Of a stretch of DNA of 64,000 nt, positions 40,672 to 52,018 are shown piece by piece. Each line of letters opens with the position of its first letter. Position 1 is the stretch's first letter. Location: positions 27,552,322 to 27,616,321 of the forward strand of contig NC_064753.1 in NCBI RefSeq assembly GCF_011397635.1. The letters run 5' to 3'. The DNA is from Epinephelus fuscoguttatus. Its lineage: Eukaryota; Chordata; Actinopteri; Perciformes; Serranidae. Made by a program: the position numbers and the translations under genes. Below the pieces are notes generated by a model. It was not told the DNA's origin. It saw nothing but the letters and a program-made list of their open reading frames with translations, and made no database searches.

Positions 40672-41042
40672 TCCATCTATCCATTTTCGTAACCGCTTCA
40701 TCCTCTTGAGGGTCGGGGGGGCTGGAGCCTATCCCAGCTGACATCGGGCGAGAGGCAGGGTACACCCTGGACAGGTTGCCAGACTGTCACAGGGCTGACA
40801 CAAAGAGACAGACAACCATTCACATTCACATTCACACCTACGGACAATTTAGAGTCACCAATTAACCTAATCCCCAACCTGCATGTCTTTGGACTGTGGG
40901 AGGAAGCCGGAGTACCTGGAGAGAACCCACGCTGACACGGGGAGAACATGCAAACTCCACACAGAAGGGCTCCCTCCTGGGATCGAACCAGGAACCCTCT
41001 TGCTGTGAGGCGACAGTGCTAACCACCACACCACCATGCTGC
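40672..41042 (-). mobile_element. SINE-like repeat (family A), second full copy, with perfect 13-bp duplication
   Basis: This is the reverse complement of the family described at 20514. TATATTTTAATCA flanks it at 40659-40671 and 41043-41055. On the minus strand it starts with a GTGGTGGTTAGCACTG head and a GGTTCGATCC B-box-like motif. It ends with a tail of GGAT/GATGGAT units. It differs from the first copy by scattered substitutions and carries an extra CCCCGTGTCAGC-type segment that copy 1 lacks. Confidence 0.87.
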
Positions 41043-41079
41043 TATATTTTAATCAGAGACTGTAAAAATAATGTACATA

Positions 41080-41500
41080 GCTACTGTGATGTCACCCATT
41101 GGTTACCGTTTTGAAGCTTCAAATTTAGCACTTCTTTCGTTGGAGCCAGAAGTGGTGATATTTGGGTGAGAGGCTGGGGCTATGGAGAAACGAGGGACAC
41201 TATTGGCAGACAGCCAGTCACTCAGAGTGACCCGCTCTTAATTATGCATAACTTTGAGCCTTGATAAAATGTAAATGGGTGAGTTATTTAAAAACTCTGT
41301 AGAGTTGTCATGAAGGGGGAAATTATACAGAGACCGAAACCATTTTTTGAACCAGTCTGTAAACGTGTTTATTTGTGCTGTAAAGTTGGGCATTTTTTGG
41401 ACAGACTGGCTTCTGGAGCCAGCCTCAAGTGACCATACAAAGAACAGCAGTTATTGGCGCCTACAGGTTGGCTTCATTTCATTTTTAGTCCTGCTGCTGC
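41080..41500 (+). repeat. Interspersed repeat, inverted relative to 42790-43210
   Basis: Blocks such as TTTTGAAGCTTCAAATTTAG, AGAAGTGGTGATATTTGGGT and TTCTGGAGCCAGCCTCAAGT recur in reverse complement, imperfectly, in 42790-43210. The element begins about 25 bp beyond the family A duplication. No coding frame. Confidence 0.5.
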
Positions 41501-42789
41501 TGCTTGGTCTTAACACAAACTCACATGCCATGAGTACCACCTGTCTTTACTAACTGCGAAGTGCTCCTAGTGCAACCACTCTAACACAGCCATTGTTTTG
41601 TGCAGAAGCTAATTTTAAGGTCAGTCCTATTAGATTTCAGCAGCATAAATTAGCCAGATCAATCAACCAATAACTCCCACAGACTACTCATGGCATGTGA
41701 CAAATGTAGAATCTGAATCGATCCTTTAAGATGGTATTTAATCACACAGTCACATAGATGGATTCTGTTTCTGTGATAAGCTGTTCCATCCACCAAATCT
41801 ATACACTGTGGTTTAACTGTTAGCACATTATGCATGGGTTCTGGGCTAATCCACAATGCAGTGATCTGTATGCTGTCTATGTTGCTTTATTAATTACAAT
41901 TAGCAAGACAGTTTCAGCCCTGCAGGACATTCATCAAATCCAGTAGGGTTGTCTTATTAGGTGGAATTAATAAAGGTGAGATGTGAATGTAAAGTGTGGC
42001 CTTGACAGTAAGTACCGATTACAGCTATATGTATCCAATGTTTCTCATGAATAATTCATATGACAGAGACATTGTATTAAAAACACCTTGTAAAACAGAG
42101 CTAATTCGATGTTTTACAATTAGAATAACTATTATTCTTTTTAAGGTTTTTGGTTTTTTGCAAGTTGTCCAGTGGAAGCAAATAAAAATGCCACTACTGT
42201 CTGCATTCACAACCACCTATTCGATCAAGCTCCAAGTTTGCAGGGCAGCCCACCTTGGCAGTTTTCATCACCAACAATAACAACGAGTCAGTCGACAATT
42301 CATCACCATTAAGGTCCCACAGAAGATGTATGCTCTGTCACAGCGCAGGAAGCCTGACACCTTACAACCAATCATGGTCCAATTTCCACGATCACACGCC
42401 ATCAGTGTCAGACTCTCCTCCGGCTCCTGTTTTTTGTCTGCAACGCTGAGTGGTAGCTGCCAACTTTTCTCCTTAAAAAATACAAAACAAAAACAAAAAC
42501 AAATCATGACACAAGGGCAAAAAATGACAGGAAAGATTGTCACTGACCTTTTCCACTCTGGTAGCCATCTGTTTCAGGGGTATTCTTCTGTGTGACAGTC
42601 AGTCCATTAAACAGCACGTACACTTCTCAGGCACAGTCACACACTCCCCTGCATTCCCAGGGACACTAATACCACCAATGATTTATTATCCCCTTTAGTA
42701 GACAATAAGACAATCTTGCACATCTAAGTGTTTCCCATTAATAAGACAGAGGACATTTTTAACCAAGCTGCAACTTCTGAGGCTGGAAA

Positions 42790-43210
42790 ATGAAGTCAAT
42801 GCAAAGTGCTAAAAACTGTAGTTCCTTAATACAGCCATTTGAGGTTGGCTCCAAAAGCGGGTCAATCCCCTTTGAAACCTATATTGAAATGTCCGACTGT
42901 AGCAGAAATAAACATGATTACAGCCTGGTACAAAAGCCATTTAGGTCTCCATACATTAATGACAGCTGTATTTGGTGGTGGGTTTTTATATAACTTTCAC
43001 ATTTAATCTTTGAAGTTACACATAATTAAAGGTGTGGCCACTTTGAGTGACAGGCTGACAGCAGATAGTGTCCTCAGTCTCTCAGTCAGATCCACCCTCT
43101 CATCCAAATATGGTCACTTCTGGCCCAAAAATCCAAGATGGTGACGACCAAAGTGCCAGTATCAAGGCTTCAAAACAGGAGTCTACCAAGCCCCCAGAAA
43201 CAGCTCTGGG
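42790..43210 (-). repeat. Inverted partner of the 41080 repeat
   Basis: It contains TTTGAGGTTGGCTCCAAAAG, GGGTTTTTATATAAC, AAATATGGTCACTTCTGGCC and AAGGCTTCAAAACAGGAG. These mirror 41080-41500 in the opposite orientation. Divergence is considerable, so this is probably an old family. Confidence 0.5.
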
Positions 43211-43504
43211 CTTTGAAGCCAATTTAACATAGTGGTAAAACTGTGGGTGTGTTCCACATCGCATCCTTTTTCTTTTCACCTTTAGTAGGTACTGCAGCTG
43301 CCCTTAAAAGTATGTACTCTCCCATGCAGTGTGCACACAACTGGGACATACTACTTAACCCATAACGTTACACCCTGAACTTTGACCCTTGTGCTTTTAT
43401 ATCCGATATCTTGGAGATAAAATGACCTGTAATGCTCTGCTGTCGATACTTTGCAATACATTCAGTTTAACTTTAAAGCTCTAACTGCACAGACTGTAGA
43501 ATCT

Positions 43505-44435
43505 AATATACTAGTCCATACCCATTGGTAGCTTTCTCACCTTCTACCTATGCCAATCCTCAATGCCCATGTGCAGTTTCAAATAGACTGACCACGTCAG
43601 TGAGTAGAAAAACGTGGGACAGACAGAATGACTGACTGACAGAATGACACACTGACAGTTTCTGTGATTATGTACAGCATACCATATCGTGACTTAATCC
43701 TAACAAAACTTAGAAAAAGAAAAAAAACATTCGTCCACAGGGGGAGCCACAGCATTTTAGCCATTTTTAAGCATTTTTCTGTTGTTATAGCACCACCCAG
43801 TTGCCAATTAGAGTTAAATTTCTCCAGTCACCTTGAGGCATCCTGTTCTACATATCTACCAAGTTTAGTAAAAATCGATATGGCGGTTAGGCCTCGATAA
43901 GAAATTAGCTCTCTAGCACCCCCATTTTGTTTGATGGGGTCAATAATGGAGGGGTCCCCTCAGATTATTTGTGGTCATATGCCTCCAAAGTTGCGTGGTG
44001 ATCGGTGAAACCCTTGTGATATTATACACCTTTATGTGATGAGCCACGTCCTCCGCAATATTCATTGCCTTTAGAAGCTCAGTTTTAGTAAGTTTTCCAA
44101 CTTTTGCCAAGAGGGAACATTAGATATTGGTCCCTAGATTATGTTCACCAAGTTTCATGTGGGTCGGTCAAATTTCCTAGGAAGAGATTGATTTTAAGTG
44201 TTTTTCCAAAAATTCAAAATGGTGGAAAATCTTTATACCGGAAGTTATGGGTTCTTGAGGCAAATTTCAGTCGGTTGCTATGGCGCCCCCGTTGGCCAAT
44301 TGATGTAATATTGCTTCATTCGCATCCTCCCATTACCCTCTACCACTGTGCCAAATTTCACATGGATTGGATTGATCAAGTCAGTGAGGAGAAAAATGTG
44401 GAACACACAGACAGAGTTTTTGTTATTATATAGTG
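43505..44435 (-). repeat. Interspersed repeat, copy 2, upstream of the GPCR
   Basis: The fuller of the two inverted copies. It starts at CTAGTCCATACCCATTG and carries a ~150-bp segment (43522-43665) with ATTGACC- and GACAGAATGAC-like units that copy 1 lacks. It then matches copy 1 to TTTTTGTTATTATATAG. It lies 4.2 kb upstream of the receptor start codon. Confidence 0.9.
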
Positions 44436-47000
44436 AGATTATATTTATGACAGTGAAATTATATCTGAAGTTCTCTGTCACTGTTATTTTTATAGTTATG
44501 TCCTTCTGTTGTCTGTAATATTTATGAACATTTTGTTCACTTAAACAATCAATGTTCCTATTATTACTGTTAGACTGGTCATCAGTTACTTGAATGCGCA
44601 CTCATCATTCATCGCTTCTGACAGATTTGAACAAGTTGTCAAGCTGTCATCTGTTCGAGGCTCAGTCAACGTGATGTATTGCCTGCTGTGCAGAGAATTG
44701 TGGGTCAGAATAGACAGAAAAGCAAGCTGGCTTGCATACTGCAAAACTGGACTGGATGTAGTTGGATATCCTGGTATTTTTGGCAAACTGCATTTGACAT
44801 ACTATATTGGCAGGCAGAGTGTGTATTTACAACTTCCAGATCTGTCATGTGATGCCATTGTCACAATCACCACAAAATGACTAGAATTTGATCTTCTTGG
44901 TCTAATAACATTTTATCATCTAGAATAATGGCATGATTAAATCATTTTATCTCTGTTCAACTTACAGGAGGGCTAAAAAGGAAGTCAGTTGCTCTGCCCC
45001 CAGAAGTCTCTACTGCACTTGCTCTCTCGGCCCCATGATGTGGAAGATCCGCATGTTCTGAGCAACTTTCATAGGAATGAACGGGGCCCTGCCTTCAACA
45101 CTTTATAAATCCATACACTCCACAAACCAGTAGGTGACATCATGGTGCCTCTGCCCATTATCTTTATACAGCCAGTGATTTTAAGACTTGATGTTACAAT
45201 AAATTCATCCTATGACCTTGAAAATACCCTTTGTGGAAATGAATGGGACATTACTTAAGTGTACATCACCAGAATGGACTAACACAGTTGGACATTGTGT
45301 AGAAAATATTTAGATGAATATAAAATGTTACATGTGTATTGTAGAATTCAGGCGATGAAATAATTTTAACTCCATGATGACCTCTTCCTGCAAACTCCTA
45401 GGTTACAGTATGTAACAGCAGTGTGCCACTTTCCTATAAATAGTATACCGCACACACACAGACAGGCCGACTGTGCACATACTGTACATGCACTGTATAT
45501 ACAGTACATATGGCCCTAAGACACACATCTTGTCTTCTCTGCTTCCACGGCCGGATCCCCCAGAGGAGAACTGACAGCTATCTGTGTTTGATATATGTGT
45601 TTCTCGCTGTCCTAATGAGCGGATTTCTCTTGGTGATGTCTAACATGGGGCCTGGAGGAGGGGGTGGACTCAGGTTCTTGGGTTAATATTCTCAGTCCCC
45701 CTCCCCCCATGCACTTACAATCCTTCATGTTAACTGCACAGTCAATTGCATGCTCCTTACCTGATTCTGTCTCATTTTGAAAGGATGTGGAAGCACCAGG
45801 CATGTCACAGATATAGCACAAGATGCGGCATATATTACTAAAGTGCAAAGAGCAAAATGGTAGCCTATTTTTACAGGAGGCCAACACCAGATCCTTTAAT
45901 TGTCTGCCTAAATTGTTCCAGTTTTGCTCCATTAGCTGTAAAATATTCACTGCTTGTCCCCATGATGCCACAAAATTGTTTTATAACCATTAAAGTGGTT
46001 TGTCAGCCAATGCAACACCAATGTTTGTTTTTAAAGAGTAACCTAATGCACATTTAGAAAAAATAAAAGAAGGAAGTGCACTCTGGGCCATCTTCTTCTC
46101 TTCTCAGTTCATTCATAAATTCAGCTGCTTTTAAAGTGTTTCTGTGTGGTTCAAATCATGAGGTGTTTTTATGTGACCGATTGTTTGTCCGTGTGTTTCT
46201 ATGTTGGTTCTAGATGTGTGGGTGTGCACACACCAGCACTTCTTGCCCAAAGGTTCATGTGTAAATGTAGCAGATCCCATGTGAACATGAGTGAGATGGA
46301 GAGAGGACAAATTCGTACATGCTTGCAATTGAATATCCTGTGAGTGGGTGCACTCCTCCATTGGCCAGCTACTGTACAGCACTTCCTGATGTGGAGGAAG
46401 GTAGCCATTGATTTTATCCGTCTGTACATGTATGTGTGTGTGAGAGAGAGAAAGTGTCTGTGTGGGTAGCACCACTCTCTCCCTCTACTGGGAAGGGTCG
46501 ATGCATGATGTTTAGGAGAGATAGTATAGCAGGGCGGTTTGATGGGCGATTGTGTGAAAACTTGATGTCTGTCTTGACAGTCTGTCTGCGTGATAACGGC
46601 GCTCTGTCAACACAGACAAAACCAACCTGGCAGGTCGGTAGCTATTAAAGTGGTGTCTAAGAAACATCGTCTTTGTATCTACACAACAGCGTGCACTCCC
46701 TCTGGACTCATAAGGAAGAGCATCCAAAGCTGTGTGCAGAGATAAGAATGGAGAAGAAACTGAATGGAGAAAGTACCATAGGTGGACTGCATAAACATAA
46801 TCATGCATTGCATATGAAATACAGAAGAAATGTAGATGATTCATATTCAAATAATCAATATTCACATGGCCCTGACGCTGTATAATCCTCCCATTCTTTC
46901 ACAAAATGCTTTAATCTAAAAAAAAAAGTGACTCGAACACCATTTCTAATGTTTATAATGAGAATGGGGACAGCGTGCGTGAGGTTCCCTTTGTGTTTGG
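44436..47000. other. Gene-poor interval
   Basis: No conserved domain is recognisable in any frame. Short palindromic stretches (for example ACTGTACATGCACTGTATAT near 45480) and a GTGTGAGAGAGAG tract near 46436 occur. The 107-119 aa frames here lack plausible start context, splice signals or family resemblance. Confidence 0.4.
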
Positions 47001-47022
47001 AAGAGGGTGAGCCAGAGGTGAG

Positions 47023-47190
47023 ATGGAAGGAACAAGACAGCTGGAGGAGTTTATTGATCAAGTTCAGTCAATTAAAACAAGCTTATCTGAGGGACTTGCA
47101 GAGAAACACGCTGCTTTCCTAAATGCCGTGTGTGGACCGAAAGATAGCAATCTGGTGCTCCACATTCCTAAAAAAAACAAAAAACTGGGT
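47023..47190 (+). CDS. Candidate first coding exon of an unrecognised gene
   Basis: An ATG with G at -3 and +4 opens a 56-codon stretch beginning MEGTRQLEEFIDQVQSIKT and continuing SLSEGLAEKHAAFLNAV, then a Lys-rich KKNKK segment. It runs to a possible donor CTGG|GTAATT at about 47189. The first 30 residues have the Leu/Ile/Val spacing of an amphipathic helix or coiled coil. No repeat hallmarks surround it. No downstream exon could be matched, and I do not recognise the family, so it may equally be a chance frame. Confidence 0.25.
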
Positions 47191-47219
47191 AATTTAAGCA
47201 GCACATATTGACCCTGTTA

Positions 47220-48400
47220 CACAATGTTTGTATGTCATGGTGCCTCTGCTTCTCTCCCTCGTACAGAAATACCTACACCGAGGCTAGAAATTCAGCCTTG
47301 CATAACAGCTATTCACCTCTCATTTAAAAGGCGTGGGTACTGAAAATCATTGAAGATCTTTTTGCTTTTAGTGTTTTCAGAGATCTTCTATTGAATTTAA
47401 TTAATGTACCTCTCTGTAGTCGACCTTATGCAACAGGGGTGTCATTCTCTAGTGTATCTTTGACAAAGTGTTGTCTGACATTGAAAAAGTGACCCTGAAG
47501 AGAGTGCAAATCCTGCTTCTTTGGTACTTCTGTGCATTGATCATCATAGCATTATACTAGCTTTAAACTAAATGGATGAATGAATAGAGGTGTGTGAATG
47601 TGAGTCACAGGGTCTCTTCATTAAACGTTCCACAAATATAATACTGTGATTTTCGTGCTCTGTGTGAGGCAGTGTGTTTTAATTCTTAAAACTTTCTCCA
47701 AGGCAAAACTGTAAGCTGTTAAACTGCAGAAAAGCTGGACCCATTGATCTGACCTTTGATGTTTTGCCGGTAGCCGCAACTTGCACACAAGCACACAATC
47801 CTTTGGTAGCCTTGCTGGTCAGCAGCACAGCAGCTTTATTTCGAAGCTCCCCCACTGACCTGAAATGAATGCAATCTGTCATGTCCAGATTTCAAGGTAT
47901 TTCAAGTGCGTCATACTGTAACTCTTTAAGTTCTCTGGGGTCTCATGGCCAGTGTGTCTAGCATAACAGATGGTAGAAGAGACATGGCAAAACATTTGAA
48001 TCATTTTCACATTTAACTTAATTTAGGATCAAAATCTGAACTTTCTGTCTGCATCTTATCTGAACCGCCTTTTGCAATTTATTGGCTTAAACAAGATAAG
48101 ACAACAAATTAGATCCAGATGCAGAATAAACACCATTTCAAGATTGTGCACTGACTTCATTTCTGCAGCAAATAAACAACTCGGTACTGAGTTCAAGAAA
48201 AGAATTGTGTTCATGAACTGTGGCTTATTGAATTTGTTGTCTGTTTGAATTTGACATTTTAAAGGTGCTCTTGGTCAGATCTAAAATAAGATCTAGCAGC
48301 AGCTGCAGGGTTCTAGTCTACAACTACAACAACGTCTCCCTCAAAACTTTTTTCTTTTAGCAATTTTGTGTGAAAAGCCAATAACATATTATTTCCTATG
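47220..48400. other. Intergenic interval, no feature seen
   Basis: Sequence is AT-rich with only short frames on both strands. No repeat family, RNA gene or splice-bounded exon could be supported. Confidence 0.4.
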
Positions 48401-48406
48401 ATAATA

Positions 48407-49253
48407 GGCCCGTTTCCACCGCAGGAACTTCGAGGTAATTTTACGGGGCCGGGGCCATTGGTGTGTGTCTCCACCGCAGGAACCACCCCCAAAGGACAGA
48501 GTTCCGGAACTTTTACGGGGGCTAAACAAGTCCCTGCCTCGAGGTAGGTACTCAGAACGGCCCCGAAAGACTCCTGGCTGGGGCTTGGGGATTACTTGGT
48601 GCTGATTGGATATACTCAAGGAGGGATGTGACGACAACAGAAAGCAACAAAATAGCCAGCATTTTTAAAACTCAGCAGACGAGGGTTAGCTTGGTCGTAT
48701 AGCTTCCGCCGCCATGTAAAAAAACCTCACTAAATGGCCTGTGAAAAAAATATTTTTTCCAGCGGATATCTTAGTTACAACATGATTGAGCTAGCAAAGC
48801 AGTTTTGTGTTGATATGTGTGGTATTTATTTAGTTTTGGGAAATCACAATGTCTAGAAAGCATCAGCTGACAGGGACAGCTAACAGCAGCAGCAAAGCTA
48901 ACATCAGGACGTGATCTGTTAAAAGCCTCCTGTTGTCGGATACGACATGAAACTACGCCAGTTAGCTCAATCATGTTGTAACTAAGACATCCGCTGGAAA
49001 AATTTTTTTTTCACGGGCCACTTAGTGAGTTATTACAGACACCACTATCGGCTAACGGCGTCCTTACGTCGCCCCGGTCAAAACGGTCGCGCAACGATTA
49101 TGTCATATCCAGAGCCCGTAACTTCACAGGAACCTTCCTCCGACTCCGCTCTCAGTGGAGACACGGCGGTTGAGAGGGCCGAGCGAGAAGACGTTCCTGT
49201 AGTAGTTCCTGCCCCCCAAATAGTACCAGGAACTTCTTCAGTGGAAACAGGCC
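48407..49253. mobile_element. Hairpin-type non-autonomous DNA transposon (847 bp) with 5-bp duplication
   Basis: The ends read GGCCCGTTTCCAC and, inverted, GGCCTGTTTCCAC. TAATA flanks both sides (48402-48406 and 49254-49258). A second, inner inverted repeat pairs 48725-48795 with 48961-49032; both arms contain CATGATTGAGCTA/TAGCTCAATCATG and a TTTTTTCCAGCGGATATC-like block. It encodes no transposase; frames of up to 118 aa are incidental. Superfamily is not assigned. Confidence 0.75.
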
Positions 49254-49408
49254 TAATAACTCTTAATCATCAGTTGATATGGACTTGTGAGCAATACAAA
49301 ACACAGTGGAATTACAAAATTACATCCACAAACAGCAGCTTACCTTTACAGGTAAAAGCAAGCACTGGTATAGATCAGTGAAGAATATGCAGAGTATGTT
49401 GTTAGCAT

Positions 49409-50740
49409 AGGTGGGGGACATGAATTATATGATCTGACTCGAGTCAAGTCACAACTTTGAGGACTTGAGACTTGCTTGACTTGCACTAATAAAAGACTTA
49501 ACTTAGCGTTGACTTAATATACATGACTTGACTTAGACTTGAGACAGATGACTCAAAATGATTTTGTTTTATTAAAAATATTGGGGTGATTTATGGTGCA
49601 ATGTGTACAAACCTGGCAAACTACTGGGACACGGCAGACCAGCACCGCACGAGGCAGCTATCGTGGAGGGGGCTTGTCCGAAAATAATAAACTTTAGATT
49701 CAAGGATTATGTTTCAATGATGGTAGCAGTATGCAAGGTCTGCAGCTCAAAAATCAGTGACATCACCACAACAACTTCTGACTTAATCCTTCATTAATTT
49801 TTTAACTTTCCATAATTGCTTATCCTGTTAGGGGCTGTGGGGGCCTGGAGCCTATCCCAGCTGACACTGGGCAACAGGTGGGGTACACCCTGGACAGGTC
49901 ACCAGACTATCACAGGCCTCATGCACACATTCACACTGACTTAATCCATCATTACATGACCCACAAAGTAGCCTACATGAATATGTCTTTTTAGCTAACT
50001 CATTGGCTTATTGGCTGGGCAAACTGTAGACTGTATAAAGAGATGAACAAATAACAACTCCCAAAAAGTGAAGCCAAAATATCTTGTTCGCTCCCTGGTG
50101 ACTGGCTGGAGTATAGGTCATAAGGCCCCCCCCCCCCCCCTCCATTCTAGTGTATGTGTCATGGGCCAAACTAAAAACTCAAACAGTCAAATACATTTTT
50201 CCCAAAGATGGTTCCTGTCATTTAGGTAGGCTGTATGTTCAAGTCTTTGTTTGGTTTTATTGATGCTATAAAAAGGGGGTGTGGTGTCTTGATTGACAGC
50301 TGTGTGCTAATCAGTGCTCTCACAATCAATGGTGCTGCTCGAGATTGCTTTGACGGGTGAATGGGTGGGAACTTGATACAGTGAAGATAACTACTTAGAT
50401 TACCTCACCAGGGCAAGATGGCAGTGGCTGTATTCGGGATATTTTGGCTTAATTTTTGTACAGTGGGAGGAAGTGCAGATAGCAAATAGCGTCCATCTTT
50501 ATATACAGTCTATGGGTGAAATGTTAGCTACAAAGCTAACGTTTGACCAAATCATCGACTCGATTCGATTTGTGACTTGCTTGACCTGAACAATGACTTG
50601 ACTTGTCTTGCCTGACTTATAGCAAGGACTCAGCTTAGCTTGCTTGATACCTACCACAGTAATTTGCTTAAAACCCTAAGGTTAAGACTTGAGACTTGCA
50701 TATGACCTGCACATGTGTGACTTAGTCTCACCTCTGGTTT
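49409..50740. mobile_element. Composite repeat with GACTTGAGAC-rich subterminal repeats
   Basis: Both ends hold many near-identical ACTTGAGAC, TGACTTG and GACTCGAG units (49435-49555 and 50545-50735). They are bounded by AGGTGGGGGAC at left and, inverted, GAGGTGAGACTAAG at right. This suggests terminal inverted repeats of a DNA transposon. The centre includes a family A fragment and a C run at ~50128, so other insertions accumulated inside it. Confidence 0.5.
49813..49935 (-). repeat. Family A fragment nested in the 49.4-50.7 kb element
   Basis: CCTGGAGCCTATCCCAGCTG followed by GGGGTACACCCTGGACAGGT is the reverse complement of the 3' half of family A. The head is missing. It interrupts the composite repeat, so it inserted later or both decayed together. 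Confidence 0.7.
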
Positions 50741-52015
50741 TTAGTCCTTAGTATGTATGAAATCTACTGAGCCCAGTGTTGTTTAGTCACTGAAATGAAA
50801 AGATTTGTACACTTGGTCCCCAGGAATAACTTAAGATGACTTTTCTCTCTGTGCTAGTGGAGATCACCATTGCTCTACAGTCTCATACTCTAGACTACTG
50901 ATTCTAAAACCCGACTCTGCCTGGTTCACTCCATTTCTGCGGAAATTGTGATAAAAAATTACTGTTGTGTAGCTGCAATGATAAGACTTTGTCTGTCTTC
51001 AAATATTAATAAAAAGATTTTCAAATATTGTGCCTGTATTTTCACATACAGTACGTCTTCAGCCATCTCTTTACAATTTATTTAAGCAAAAAGTACAACT
51101 TATATTTCATAATGTTTGACAGTGAGATGATACATTTCATTTTAAAGGGTGAATAAGCCAAACATGCTCAATCATAAATGGAGTGCATTTTTCTTAAAAA
51201 AAAAAAAACTGAAGGGGAAAAAGCAGGAGAAAGTATTTACCTTCCTCCAATTGGCTCTGAATATTCCTTGCATGAGACACCACTGAGACCACTGCCATCA
51301 TTTCAGGCAGGAGAGGGGAGAAAAATAGCGTTTGCAGCAGTATTCTAGCACTAATGGGAAAGGAGTGCTCCAAACATACTACAGATATGAAAGGAACATG
51401 CCTATCTCTTTTTAAGGATATGATTTATTTGTAGAACAATAATACACACAACAGTACATAAACCCTCACATGTATGACTGAATAAATGATATGAGAATGA
51501 CATATATGTAAACACAAAAGATACAACAGACAGTCACATACAAGACAACATGCCTGTCTTTAGAAGTAGTACCCTGTTGAATGATCAGTCACAGCTCACT
51601 TCATGAAACAAATGACAGCACTGACGAGCTAAAGTGAAAGTCTCCTTTGTGATTGCCCTTTCTGCACAGCTGGTGAATTTTTCTTTTCACCACTTGGTTC
51701 CCGTTGATTGTGCAGAGAAATGTTTATTATTTGACGTCATCCATGTGTGCGTCAAACCTTTGATGCGGAGTAACATGCAGTGAATGACAATGAGCCACAG
51801 AGTGGCTGGGAGGGCTGCCTGTTACAGCTATGGCAATAGTTCTCCTCTGCAGCTGTACTCACCTTAAAAATTGCAGAGTTTATTAATAGCCCAATGAGCT
51901 TTTTGTGGTGAAAAAATGAATTAAAAAGACATAGTCCTCTCTGGACAACAGGGTTTGCAATAAGATCTGTAGCTGGGAAAACATATCACAAACAAGAAGT
52001 TTTCTTTGCACACTA
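50741..52015. other. Intergenic interval, no feature seen
   Basis: AT-rich DNA with an A run near 51197 and scattered short frames. Nothing coding or RNA-like was supported. Confidence 0.4.
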
Positions 52016-52018
52016 AAT

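Noticed and set aside
49025..49381. 118-codon protein on the plus strand
   Set aside because: It spans the right arm and end of the 847-bp hairpin element and continues into flanking DNA; no family resemblance.
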